Under the pieces are notes generated by a model. That model made no database searches. It was not told the DNA's origin and saw only the letters and a list, made by a program, of their open reading frames with translations. From assembly GCF_051020955.1 (NCBI RefSeq), contig NC_135018.1:23711271-23775270 (forward strand): DNA of 64,000 nucleotides, written 5' to 3'. The DNA comes from Megalopta genalis (taxonomy: Eukaryota > Arthropoda > Insecta > Hymenoptera > Halictidae). The position numbers and the translations under genes were made by a program. Shown here piece by piece: positions 35,784 to 47,289 of the stretch; within the stretch, counting starts at the first letter, position 1; each line of letters opens with the position of its first letter.

Positions 35784-36283
35784 TTAAGCAATGGTAGCAT
35801 GATCATCGTTTTCATGAGACCAGCGGCGTGTGAATACACTTTTGCTCGTCCATGTAAAAGACTAGATAGTGTTTTTCCTGTGATCGCGTGTTGCCTGTCG
35901 TTAGACTAGATCCCGATCTACTCCCAGATGTTTTCAGGTCTGCTAGGCAAATCCGTTTCGGAGCTGAGCCGTAGGTCGAAGACGAAGCATAGTAAGTTGT
36001 CGGCAACAACCGAATGATCCGGATTAACGTCCCATTGGCAACGTTTCGATGGTCTGTGTAGATCTGTATATAGAACGCGCAAGGTTCCGGCGAGCGATTC
36101 TGATTCTTCCGTAAAGTGCGGAGCGAGCTTTTCAGCCAGCTTCGTTTCGCAGGTCGCGTATGTCGCGAAACGCTGATTTCCCAAGCGCCGTCACGGCTTG
36201 CACGCTTCGCTCTCTTCGGCCTCCTCGCCCGACGTCCAATTATGACGTTACCTGATGCTCCTTTTTTCCGTTTTCTTGTTTCA

Positions 36284-36288
<5 letters not shown>

Positions 36289-36331
<43 letters not shown>
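36289..36331. repeat. (TC)n microsatellite
   Basis: About 21 TC units. Confidence 0.95.
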
Positions 36332-36333
<2 letters not shown>

Positions 36334-37043
36334 GTCTGTGTTCTTTAATCGGTCCCCGTGGGACTACGTTGCCAGCCATTTATGTGTAAAAGTCTCGATT
36401 CTGTTTCATCTTTTTCTGACGAGTCCGATATTGATTCACCTAAACGATCGCGTAAGCTGGTGAATCTGCAGGCTGTTTTCAAAGCACATTTATTTGCGGA
36501 AGTGTGCAGCTTGTATTGAAATGTATTGTCCGAATATTATCGTTGCTCCGATATTCGATAGTACAATTGGCGAGGAGAGGTCGATTTTAGTAAAGCTTGT
36601 TGTTATGAGCCCCAGATTAAAAATAAATCCAGCCATATTTCGCCGTTTTCGACAGTGCTCATTATTTTTGAAGACCTTTTGGCTCCTTCGTCGCATTGTA
36701 CATCGCAATAAAATTATAGCACACTGCGGAAAAGTTAAGGAGGGGAACGTATGTAGAAAGAGGAACAAAATTTTGACGAATACGACGAAATTGAAAGGGA
36801 AAAAGATTTATTGAAACAAAATAAATAAGGGAAAATATTGATCTTCCGAGATATAAACCATCGGTACAGAGATATTTAAGAATCTACCACTTTGTCATCT
36901 TCGCTGCCATATTGTGGAGATCATAAAGATTGTAATGTCTTCGTAAAAAGTGCGTATCAGAGCAAAATGAACATTGTCTTTATTGATCGCAGCAAACAAG
37001 AGTCGAAACAAGTTTCTTTCTTTCTTGAACCGTGCTAGCGTTT

Positions 37044-37073
37044 GCAAGTAATTACAAGTAATTACAAGTAATA
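37044..37073. repeat. TTACAAGTAA short tandem repeat
   Basis: Three units of a 10-bp sequence. Confidence 0.8.
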
Positions 37074-37265
37074 TTATATAATCTGACTGGCATTCGTATA
37101 ACACGAACATAACATATATAAAGTCATACAAATAATATGAAAAGTTTATACTTTTTGATTTCAGTGAACGCTGAAATCGTTAATAATTTGATACGAATGA
37201 TGATATTCAATTCTCCTTCATCCACTGATCTTCACAATAAATATATGTATAAAATCCGCAGTCTG

Positions 37266-37580
37266 CAGGATATCCCGAAAAAAGAACATTAAAAAAGGCA
37301 AATGCTGAGGTGATTTTAAGTAATTTTCTCTTTCCCGATAATGTTCTCGGCACCTTCGTTAACGACTTATTAACGAAAAATACGGACCAATCACAGGAGG
37401 AGTGCAGTTACCGCCCCGTCCTCGCGACACAATGCAGTATCGAGTTCGCTATCGCACCGGAACGTGCCAGCTCTCGCCCTCTGATTAGTCTGTGTTTTCC
37501 GTTAATAACTCGTTAACAAGCTCGCCGAGAGAATTTTCGCCGAACAAAAAGTTACATCAAATAACCCCACGAGTTATCCT
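37266..37580. mobile_element. CAGGGTG foldback family, copy 3 (diverged)
   Basis: Both arms carry the family core: GACTTATTAACGAAAAATAC..CCAATCACAGG on the left, and the complement of GTTAATAACTCGTTAAC on the right. The termini are decayed (CAGGATATCCC). Related to 1948-2312 and 2674-3720. Confidence 0.7.
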
Positions 37581-37686
37581 TATCAATGGCATACAACATT
37601 CTTGCAATCCCTCGATTTATCACTGTTGAGGTGTTCACGTTATAAGAACTAGGAGAACACGTCTTGTCGGTCGGCCGGGATAGCAT

Positions 37687-38252
37687 AATTCTGCGACTAT
37701 AAGGAAAAACGTCGCAAGCCATTATTTCAAAAAATTTCAGTTAATGCATCAATTGAACTGTAGCGTATATGATTCGCGTATTTCTCAGAAAAGACAACTT
37801 CGTGAAAAGAAATTCTGTGGACTCAAAAAATTATGCAATTTAAAACGCTACTAATACGAAGCATTTGTGTTCAGAAATTTAACCCTTTGGCTGCGACGTA
37901 CTCTCGAATAAAACCATCAATGCAAACGAAGCGAAATAGACGAATCAGTAGTTGTGATCGGCTGTTACAATTATTACGAAGATAATCATAATGAAAGAGA
38001 TTCGATACTGATCATGAATAACAAGTTTCATTTCACGTGTTTAACACGATCATAAGTTGGCGCAACAGCGAAGGTGTTGCGGTCCGCAGAACGTGTAGGG
38101 CGTATATTTAATCTTGGAGAATAATATTATTTTCATCTTGATAGACTTGTGAGGACATGTCTACACGCCTTTCGTAGTCAAAGGGTTAAGCGACAATATC
38201 TCGAAAGTAAAAACATGTGGCTTGCGGCGTTTTTTCTTGCAGTCACAGAATT
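37687..38252. repeat. GAAAAACG foldback repeat, filled by a TTAA miniature
   Basis: Inverted arms: AATTCTGCGACT..GAAAAACGTCGCAAGCCA on the left; the right complement is AATTCTGTGACT..GAAAAAACGCCGCAAGCCA. The interior is interrupted by the 303-bp miniature at 37883-38185. A paralogous copy without the insertion lies at 47052-47289. Confidence 0.82.
37883..38185. mobile_element. TTAA-flanked 303-bp miniature, nested
   Basis: TTAA at 37879-37882 and 38186-38189. Ends CCCTTTGGCTGCGACG and CGTAGTCAAAGGG. Comparison with 47052-47289, where the same flanks are contiguous, confirms it as an insertion. Confidence 0.92.
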
Positions 38253-38483
38253 GGTCAACACTTAGCCAACCGAACGGGGAGATCTACCCGTTTTAAATTC
38301 AGTCGGTTGACGATCGAATGGATGATTAATGAAAAATTAAAAATGATTGCTTAATTTTATTAAGATTTGCAAGAGGTACGAATGCTGAAGAAGTGATCGA
38401 TGCCATATAAGTTTGCTTCATAATTTTAGTTTAATCGAATGAAATATTTTAATTTTATGCAAATTTTTGAGCTTTCTAGCGCG

Positions 38484-38549
38484 ATCGTGGAAGTGTTAAA
38501 GCAGTCGTCCGACAAGCGAAATATCCGGGATCGAATCCCGGTCCCGATC
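38484..38549 (+). other. tRNA-like sequence (possible tRNA relic or SINE head)
   Basis: A perfect 5-bp T-arm-like stem with a 7-nt loop (CCGGG-ATCGAAT-CCCGG, 38525-38541) is followed by TCCCGAT. That pairs, with one mismatch and one wobble, with ATCGTGG at 38484-38490. Box A-like TGGAAGTGTTAAAGC lies after the 5' strand. The region between is about 7 nt too short for a normal tRNA and no anticodon arm is clear. This is not called a functional tRNA. Confidence 0.25.
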
Positions 38550-39904
38550 TATTCGATCGGTCGGCTCCATTATCTCCTACATATTCGATGGATCTCCTTA
38601 GCGTATAGCAGCATCAAGATTGAAAGTCGCAGCGCCGGGAAATGTAATATTTTCCTGCTAAACAAACTTCTTAAGCGTCGTAAATACTTGGATCGTTGGC
38701 TTTACGATATTTGGGTAGGATCTGGGGCGCGGGCCTTTCACGGGAACGCCTATTTAATATATCTCGCCGTAAAGTCCTGGTCGAAAATAATAATTAAACG
38801 CGGTTAACGTAGTTCGCCGGTTTACGGGCCACTAATTCAACGGACGGTTCGATCGGCAAATAAATCGCTCGGCCCGTTAGGATCACCTGATACCCCGGCG
38901 TTTAATACCGCACTTTATAGCCAGGAGTCCTCGCTAACGAATATCTCTGGCACAGTCTATCGTTCCCGGTCTTTCTGCATACACGCGCGCGGGGGTGGCA
39001 CACGCGCGCAACAGAAAATCCGCTTACGGAAATGAGGGGTTAGTTTCGAACGTTTCGCCACGGACGATCGTCCTCCGTCCTAATTTGGTACACTCGCCAG
39101 TATTACGACAGCGAGACGAGGAAACGGTACGTAAACCCTGTTATACCTGGCGCACCAGCTGGCGCATGGAAAAGTAAATAGATAGACAGGCCCGCGTAAA
39201 ATTCGCCGAAATTGGAAAGTTTTCGCCAGCGGCCAGCTGCCGCTGCCTCTCGTATTGCGATCCCTTCGCGACGCACTAGTCACTCCCACCACAGCCGACT
39301 ATTAATTATACGTTTACTCTGCGGCGGGAAATTGGAATTTCAGGATCTGGGTCGCCGCTTCTGCCGCCGCGCCGCTGCGAATTACCTGCACCCGGGCACT
39401 GACGCTGCTTAGTTTTTAATTCGGGCGCAATACAGCCCCGGACCCTACCCGGAAATATGAACAATTTCGGAGGGGAAGTTTTCCGAAAAAATTGCTCACT
39501 GCTCGAGGCTTCTTTTTGGCAACGGACAATGGTGTATTATTAACCTCGTACACCACGGTTTGTTTCACAGCTACGTCGATTAACACCGTGTCCTCGTCCT
39601 TAATAATTTCCCTGATAGAACGAGACAAGTATTGGTTTTCGCATGTTTTCATTTACTCTCTTCATTTGCTAGATTTTGGTAACAGGAGAATCAAATTTTG
39701 TTTCGATTTTGCAGAAATGAACGATATTCATGTTTCAATTTATATTTGAGACTGGCTCGGTTGTCATAGTCTCGGTTCCATTTTAAACGAAATGAATTTT
39801 TCCAAGATTTTTAGAATGCAGATGAGAGTTACATTACTGCCAATGACAACAAATAATTAAATTGCTTTGATTTTATGGAATATTGTGTAGTTGATTGACG
39901 GTAA

Positions 39905-40456
39905 TTAATTTCTGACCATCATTGCATTGATTTCAACGTTCAATTTTAGAGCGTCGTTGTAGAATAATAAAACGTCACTTCGTATTAAAATCTCTGACGT
40001 AATGAATTTAAGTTGGCATACTACAATATAAAACAGCTTTGTTGTTATAATGAGCCTTCCTCTCCTAGCTGAGAAATTCTGCCTCACGCTGATTCGTCTA
40101 ACATGGCACCACCCGATTATGTACACTGTATTATAAAGTTTAACTTTTTCCCGTATTTCCGACTTCGAGCAAGTCTTTCTCGTGTGCGGCTTCAAATTTT
40201 TAACTTTGGAGACAATTGCACTACAAAGACACGAAAACGTATTTAAACAATTGAGAATATTTTTCCAATTATTTCGAAAACTAAAGATCAATTTTAGCGC
40301 ATGACGAGCAAATTTTCGACCTATATATGACATTGTTAGACGTTGAAATTCACGTGTCATTTCCAAAATGTGGACAATATGATACGGTACGTTACACAAA
40401 ATGTTATTTGTAAAGTCTACCAACAGTGTCCATGGAAGAAGATTCGTTCTATTCAA
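39905..40456 (-). other. 183-codon open frame, unrecognised
   Basis: The frame is uninterrupted for 183 codons and rich in Arg, Lys, Ile, Leu and Asn. I see no signal peptide, membrane array, catalytic motif or zinc-binding pattern. No promoter or neighbouring exon supports it. In AT-rich DNA of this size such a length is unusual but still compatible with chance. It could also be a decayed transposon frame. Confidence 0.2.
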
Positions 40457-40540
40457 TACAAATCAGATTATGCTACTAGTATTCTCAATATTGAGACTAT
40501 TTATTAGAACCACATTGCAATACGATAATATACTAGATCA

Positions 40541-40563
40541 ATAATATTAGATTAGATTAGATT
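40541..40563. repeat. ATTAG short tandem repeat
   Basis: Imperfect head-to-tail ATTAG units. Confidence 0.6.
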
Positions 40564-40710
40564 CAATAATATTTGCCTATTATGAGATTACTATACTACT
40601 GGATTATATTAGTTTATTTTTGGTTCAGTGTTAATCTTACAGAGCAAATATTCGTTTTGATTATTACAAGTACATTTCCAGTATTGACAACCAACAAATT
40701 GTAAACTATA

Positions 40711-41090
40711 GTAGGACCCCGATAATTCTGTTTAATTGGGACACATACAGTCCGGATACAGAATTTACTGTACCCCCATTGCCTTTCTGCCGAAACAACT
40801 GATTTCTGCTGAGCAAGGTACGGTACATGGTTCGCAATAAATAATGCTCGTAAATACTATCTTGAGCGGAGGCAACTGCAACAGAAGAATATAGGCGACA
40901 ACTAAGTTCTTTACAAACATGAACAAACTTTAAAGCAGAGTTTCTCGAAAACGGAACCCCGGATAAAAAATGCCATACCTTTGTTTCTCATTTTTTCATG
41001 TAGAATCACCCTCTGCTCGATTGTACTGCGTTGGTAAACAGAGAACTTTGGATAACCGAGATCCCTGATGATTTTATTCTACCGTATGTT
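40711..41090. mobile_element. degraded pogo-like miniature with CAGGGTGG-family insertion
   Basis: The left part (AGTAGGACCCCGATAATTCT) and right part (complement of TTTGGATAACCGAGATCCC) resemble pogo-type ends. Between them, about 40855-41035 matches the interior and right arm of the foldback at 7749-8085 (GTAGAATCACCCTCTGCTCG). Both boundaries are eroded. Confidence 0.5.
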
Positions 41091-42994
41091 TTATAAACTG
41101 GTGTTCTATACTTCCTTGAAACATCAAGAACGACAAGCACATCATAGCCTTGGAAATGACAATGAAATGAAATTACATATTATTTGAAATAATATTTCAA
41201 ATGTGCCCTGGCCTGACAAACGCCAACAGGTAACGCGTAAAGGCACGGAAGCTGCAGCATTCGCATAACAAGACGTATAAATGCTTGTGCTCGGAAGAAC
41301 CAGTTTCACGAGTTGGAGGGCCAAGAGCAACGCGCTAAGCAAGTTACACTTCCTAAGAGCCGGAGTCTTATGGTAGTGTAATTTGTGAGTGGGGGAACAC
41401 TGTCGCGAATGCCGCAGCCGCGAGCCGTACACAACTGGACACCCTCTGTAAACTTCGCTTGCACAACACCATCGTACCCACTGTTTTATGGCTTTGGCTG
41501 TTCACGCGGTTTCTGAGCAAAGCTCGAAAGCAGCCCTGGCGTGCGGTGGCCTTATTTGGTCATGACTGACATGACCAATGGAGCGTACTCCGGCCGATGA
41601 ATCACGGACTCTGATCAAACGCCGTACTACGTCATTTTGTAATTTGCCACGGTGACCCCAGTTTAATACATGTTTTCCCTCGTTCTTTCCTTCCGTCGAC
41701 GACGTGTAGAAGCATAACTTTTTTCAAGGACGATGGACTAGGCGCAAAGGAGCAAGGCTTACGCGAGGAAGGACCGTCTTCCTAGCTCGTGAACTTGCTA
41801 GCGAGCTAAGTTGTTGTTGAAGTCATCGATGGGGAAAAGACACATAGGCCTAGGCGCCCGTTTCCATGGTAACCATTGGATAGGTCCTTTAAAATTATTG
41901 TCAATTCTTTTTGTATATATTTCACGCTATTTGAGATTAATGTTGAGATTAATGCTCACTGTCAGATATGTCCAAGGTGATCTTCCGAGTTTTCAAGGTC
42001 AACGACAATTTTTCGTTAATAATGACATAATCTTATCATTACAGTATTATAGCTGATAAATATGTTTTCTTGAACATGTAAACATGTTGTCCTTGAAATT
42101 ATATTGCAAAGTATAAAGAATATTGTCTTCGAGATCCAACATTTTCTTATTTTTGCCGAGAAGTTTTTATAGTTTTACAATAACTGATTTTATGTAGTGA
42201 TTTCGTTAATTTTAAGTTTTACCACAAGTGATGCTCACTCGAAGTGCTAAAGAGAAAACACTTTATTATTTATTTATTATCACTTTATTCTTAATATTTT
42301 TGTATTGATAATTTTCTTTATACACCTTCGGAGGTTGTTCACCGAGATTTCTATGCAAACTGCATTATTTAACGATTAATTATTACCATAGGTAACTAAA
42401 GATACTGCTGGACATAATTACGTAAATATTAATCAGTAATAAGCTATTTACACTCTAAACGTTGTGGAGATCGGAGTAATCAATGTTTAATTGCAAACAT
42501 TTGATGCCAATTAACGGTGGAATTGGTTAAATTGCTGGAGCCGCCATATCGATTACGTAACCATTCTGGTAAACCAATAAAACCAATTAATCGCCATGTT
42601 CAGCTGCACTGTTGATAATTACTAATTAACGGAAAAAGTTCTCGGAACGAAAAAATATCCTCTGAGGCAACTATCAATGACGCATACTCGAATTAGCTAA
42701 AGCGTTCCCGCCTTATAAGAATCATTATAACACTAAATTTAATTTTTCCTACGCGATCTGACATTGGAAAGACAACATGACAACGTGAAATGTTGCAGCG
42801 AATGTCCAAACGAACAATGAAAATGATGTCGAACTTTCAAATATTTCAAGCGATAAAAATGACGAATTTGTGCCAATTGAAAAGAGAAGATTGATCGTTT
42901 TAAATTACAGTAGCGATACTGACACCGAATAAAATTTACTTTTGTTTTCTGAAGTGTTGTTTTTTTCTTTTTTGAAATATACAAAGTCTCTATG
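41091..42994. other. unassigned; mixed GC patch then AT-rich
   Basis: Contains the X-box at 41860. Other than that I see no supported feature. Confidence 0.4.
41860..41873. promoter_or_regulatory. perfect X-box (RFX-type site)
   Basis: GTTTCCATGGTAAC fits the canonical RFX half-site palindrome GTTNCC-AT-GGNAAC at every fixed base. RFX factors bind such sites in promoters of ciliary genes in animals. No adjacent gene or transcription start is identified, so a function is only a possibility. Confidence 0.45.
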
Positions 42995-42996
42995 TA

Positions 42997-43586
42997 TTGG
43001 GTTGGCAACTAAGTAATTGCCGATTTGTTCAATGAAATAAAAAATTTTTTTTACTTGGAACGAAGTTTAATCTGTAATGTATTTTCCATTTTGTTCGATG
43101 ACCTTTTGCCATCTCTCTGACAACTTGAAAATTCCACGCTCGTAGAAAGTCTGATCCTTTTCGGCCAAAAACTGAGTTAAGTGAGATTTTACAGCGTCCT
43201 CATCATTAAAAGTTTTACCACGAAGGGAGTTGTCCAGGGATCGAAATAAGTGGTAATCCGATGGCGCGAGATCAGGGCTATATGGTGGGTGTAACATCAA
43301 TTCCCAACCAATATCCATCAATTTTTGCCGAGTGGACAAAGACGTGTGCGGCCTAGCATTGTCCTGCTGGAAAATGACACCTTTACGATTGACCAATTCT
43401 GGTCGCTTTTCCTTGACCGCTGCATTCAATTTGTCCAGTTTCTAACATTCACGAATAATAAAAAATAACATAATAATAATAATAATAATAACAATAATTT
43501 TATAATATAATATTTACAGATATCATAAAAATGGGAGTGAGAGACATCTATAACTGAAATCGGCAATTACTTAGTTGCCAACCCAA
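42997..43586 (-). mobile_element. internally deleted mariner, copy 2 (590 bp)
   Basis: TA at 42995-42996 and 43587-43588. Both ends carry TTGGGTTGGCAACTAAGTAA. Same internal deletion as the 31925-32578 copy, opposite orientation, with a shorter AAT-rich tract at the junction. Confidence 0.95.
43067..43429 (-). pseudogene. mariner transposase C-terminal fragment (copy 2, open)
   Basis: An uninterrupted frame of about 120 codons covers the C-terminal half of a mariner (DD34D) transposase. QQDNARPHTS holds the second catalytic Asp. Exactly 34 residues separate it from the Asp in SPDLAPSDYHLF. The family's HTH DNA-binding region and first Asp are absent and a stop lies just upstream, so it is a truncated relic without an ATG at its start. 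It is cleaner than copy 1, which has two stops. Confidence 0.93.
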
Positions 43587-43588
43587 TA

Positions 43589-46500
43589 TTTACGTGATTT
43601 TTATACGCGTCGAACAAGCCCACGCAGAACGGATACTTTGCGTAAATTGGTGGGCGGCTGTATTTGAGCAATCATTCAGCCTAAAAGTCATCTATTTTCT
43701 GAGACGGGGATTTTGATTGCTGCAGTCGACGGTCTTTCCGCATCAACGAACGGAAGCTTGATTACTAGGAAAATGATTTTAAATCCGCTTGAAATTGTCT
43801 GGGTCGCTTTTACGGTAACCCCGGCTCTGCTATAGCTTAGAAACGATAAAAGTCTTTGTCATGAGAAATGGTCATAACAATACGTCGATTAAATCCTAGC
43901 GAAGGACCTCCCGCGGAGAACACATAAAGCCTAACACTCAGCCTTTTATTCCGCCGCGAGGAATCGTCCCGAGGAATCGACGCGACGGCGCGACGTCCCG
44001 ACAATTGTTTTCTATCGTTCGTGTTCACACGGCCATTCCTGACAAATGCTTGATCGAGAGTTTCCGGTGGCGGTGCGACGCAAAAGGAGGACGAACACGG
44101 TCCCGTACACCTGCCACAGTAAAGTTGATTTCCATGGAGGAAATTTCGCGTCACCTTGGTCCTCGGTTTGCGCAGCTTGTCCAAAGTGTCGAAGATATTT
44201 CATCGGTAGACCGTAGAAACCCGTCGATGCCTGGAATCGATAGAAATCTTCCTTTCATGCAGCTCTGTTAATCTGTCATTACACGCCATTTTTTTTTCGT
44301 TACAGGTTAAACGGAATAGAATGACTCGAAATTAGTCTTCAACACCGTCTGTATTTTATCTCGTGTTTCGCTACAGTTCTTCTGCTTTCCGAATATCAGA
44401 CTGAGAGCAGTGTTAGACAAATCTTGGTTCTGTTTTAAAGAGATCTTTTTGCAGTATGTTGTCAAACGGAAAATGATTAGAAATATTGGAATTTTAAGTA
44501 AAAAAATAGATGGAAATGATTATCAAGAGAGAACTGCGATATTTTTAGCATGTCGATAATATCTTGTTTGTTAAATAAAAATGATTTGCACCAATTATAC
44601 GAAACAAGAGCTACATAAAAATGTATTTCTTCTCATAATAATTTTAATAAATCATAGTAAGTGTCACTAATTTTTTTATGTTACAATATCTTTTCTGCAT
44701 TCCACCGACTTATTTTTATCGTAAACGCATAAAGATTTACAGCCTGATGTACGATTAGTGTAATAAGATTTCTTAAATCAATAGTATGTAAATAATTTTT
44801 TGATTACCATAGTTTTCCTTTTTCATCATTATTTAAATGCACATTATATTGCTTTTTTTCCTAGTAAACTCGATCAATTTTACTGAAAATTTTACTAGTG
44901 TTAATGCTTCGTACAACGCAGCGTTTAATTTCGAAGAAAATATATGCTTCGATCAACAAGCTTGTGAATTCGCTTAAAAGCCCGCACCGTTTCTCGGCGT
45001 GGCCGTTTTTCTTCTTTCAGCAATCACGCGCCGATAAATAAAATTGGGCTACAGTGTACCCACTCCGCGCATTGAGACTTCCGTATAAACACACGGGTGG
45101 CGGTGCAAGATTCAATGGCTGTCGAGAGCAGCCGAGGTTCCCGTTCATAAATATCGTAGTTCTCCTCTCCTTTCCGACTCGATTCTCCGTTCTTCTCATT
45201 CCTCCGTGCCGATTTTCCACGGGCCGTCTGTTACTCACTCCGTTTAGTTTCTCGGATCGAAAGTGCACTTATCGGCGTCATCGTCGTCGTCGCAATAAGC
45301 CACCGGCTAGGAGAGAGAGAGAGAGAGCCTAGCGTTCGTATAATTCACGCTTTCGTCGTCGTCAGTTTGCATAAACGCCTTGACATCGAGCTTCTCTCGC
45401 AACGGTGATCGCGCGATATTCCCAGAGACTGCTTTTCCCCCTTCGGGATATCGGAAACCAGAGATTCTAAAGGACTCGTTATGAAAGCGAAGAGGTTGCT
45501 CGATTACCAATACTCGTCGCTCGGTGTTTGTGACACGATTCCTTCCACTGTTTTAGCATGCGATAGTTTTGCTTGCCAGCTTCGTAGTCTGTCAGGAACC
45601 TGGCAATCCGAGAAAAGTAACCTCGTTAATTGCGATAATACGCGACTAATTCAACGGGTTCGGCCATCCTGAATTTATTTGTTAGTTCATTATTCTGGGC
45701 ACGATGTTTTATCAGCTGAAACTGAAAATCCATATTATTGCGCAAAGAATCAAAACTTTCCTCAAAATAAGATTGTCGCAGCTCTACTGACCTAAATATC
45801 TTCTACAATTCACACGCGTTTGATTACAAATTCTGACACCGTTTTCCTCTTTGCATACTGTAACGAAGCATGTGTAATTTTTCTGGGATATCTACAGCTG
45901 TTTTATTAATTTTTGTATAAAATTTTTCAATTATTTATTGTGAAAAATGTACGGAAATCAATATCTTCTTTCAGAGTTCTCCGCGCTTCGCCAGTAAATG
46001 TAATGTAAGAATTGGAACACTTTCCTCAGCTCAAACTATGTAATTGTAATTTATTTTACCAGTGCAATTACGAAAGGAATCATTTGATTGGTGCATTACG
46101 TTAGTACTAGTTCAGCCATATTATGGAAACAAAGGAAAAGAAACATATTGCTGAAGACATTTTTTCTTCTAATTCCATGTTTACACACCGAAGGAGGTCT
46201 AACAACTTAGATAAAGTAATAGACTTTAATATATGTACTTTGATTACTTTTCTCAGTCGCTTGCAGATATTTAAAAGGTTAATATTTTAAATGTTTCGAA
46301 AAGTTGTTTCGTTTTTCAAAAAATGTTCGTTCTGTACAGGCGTTGAAAATGCACTTTATTCAATATCTTGCCAATAAAAAACCGGACTTCCACGAACATA
46401 AGCTTTCAAAGATACCAGAAAGATGTCGAAAAGTCTTTTACTTTTTACTTTAAACATAAAATAAATCGTCTTTCGCTTTCTCGTGAAAGAACAAAACAAT

Positions 46501-47051
46501 TTTTCGAACGACCCAATTTCGATCGCAAGACTTTGAAGTATTGTCATTAGTATTCAGTTAATTTAAGAGCAATGCATAATTCCAACATACAAATAATTTT
46601 GAGCATTTAAAAAGTATGGAATGGATTCCGAAATACACAATGAACGAATGCTCATTTACATCGAAACAGCAGTGCATTTATGCACGTATTATAATACTTT
46701 ACACTTTAATATTTTAGAACTTTATACAGAGCTTTATGCAAGTCGATCGACAATAAAAAATACAAAATAATAGCCGTATTTCCCCGGTGAAATCGAGTTT
46801 TGTATTTAACAGTTTTCCCGGGAAAGTGTTGTTTCCGAGATATTTAAATTTATAGTTTTCAAATGAACACGTGTGTGTGGCGTAATGCTATACATAGAAA
46901 TCGAAGCGGTCACGTGGAATAGTAGGACAAAACAGGACGCAAACAGAAATACATATTTGCAAGAAAAAATAGAAGAAAGAAGGTGTTGCTAATAGCCCTC
47001 TGCATGCTTATTGCCGCGAGATTATGAAGTAAGGCACAAATGCGAGCAAAT
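43589..47051. other. unassigned; GC-rich patches near 43.9-44.2 and 45.0-45.6 kb
   Basis: Short open frames on both strands without known domains. About 44617-44750 is an old dispersed repeat copy. A short GA microsatellite lies at 45310-45328. No host gene supported. Confidence 0.4.
45310..45328. repeat. (GA)n microsatellite
   Basis: About nine GA units. Confidence 0.85.
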
Positions 47052-47289
47052 AATTCTGTGGCTGCGAGGAAGAACGTCGCATGTTTTCACTTCCGAGATA
47101 TTGTCGCTTACAGTTCTGATCACTAATGCTTCGTATTAGTTAATGTTACGCATTGCATAATCTTTTTCGGGTCTATAGAATTTGATTTCATGATGGTTTT
47201 TATCCTGATAAGTACATAAATCCTATATGCTACAGTTCAATTAATGCATTAACTAAAATGTTTTGAAATTGTAACTTGCGACGTTTTTC
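47052..47289 (-). repeat. GAAAAACG foldback repeat, empty-site copy
   Basis: Reverse-complement copy of 37687-38252 lacking the TTAA miniature. Here CAGAACTGTAAGCGACAATATC is continuous in pieces where the other copy is split at TTAA. It runs from AATTCTGTGGC to the complement of GAAAAACGTCGCAAG. Confidence 0.85.

Larger units (their letters stand above)
35788..37265. other. unassigned; GC-richer 35.9-36.25 kb
   Basis: Contains a TC microsatellite and an old dispersed repeat copy ending near 37265 (TATAAAATCCGCAGTCTGCA). Open frames up to 115 codons have no recognised domain. Confidence 0.4.
38253..40710. other. unassigned; long GC-rich patch 38.5-39.45 kb
   Basis: 38540-39440 is GC- and CpG-rich with several short open frames on both strands. 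39905-40456 (-) is the longest open frame of the window without a known family. No spliced host gene could be recognised. Confidence 0.4.
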
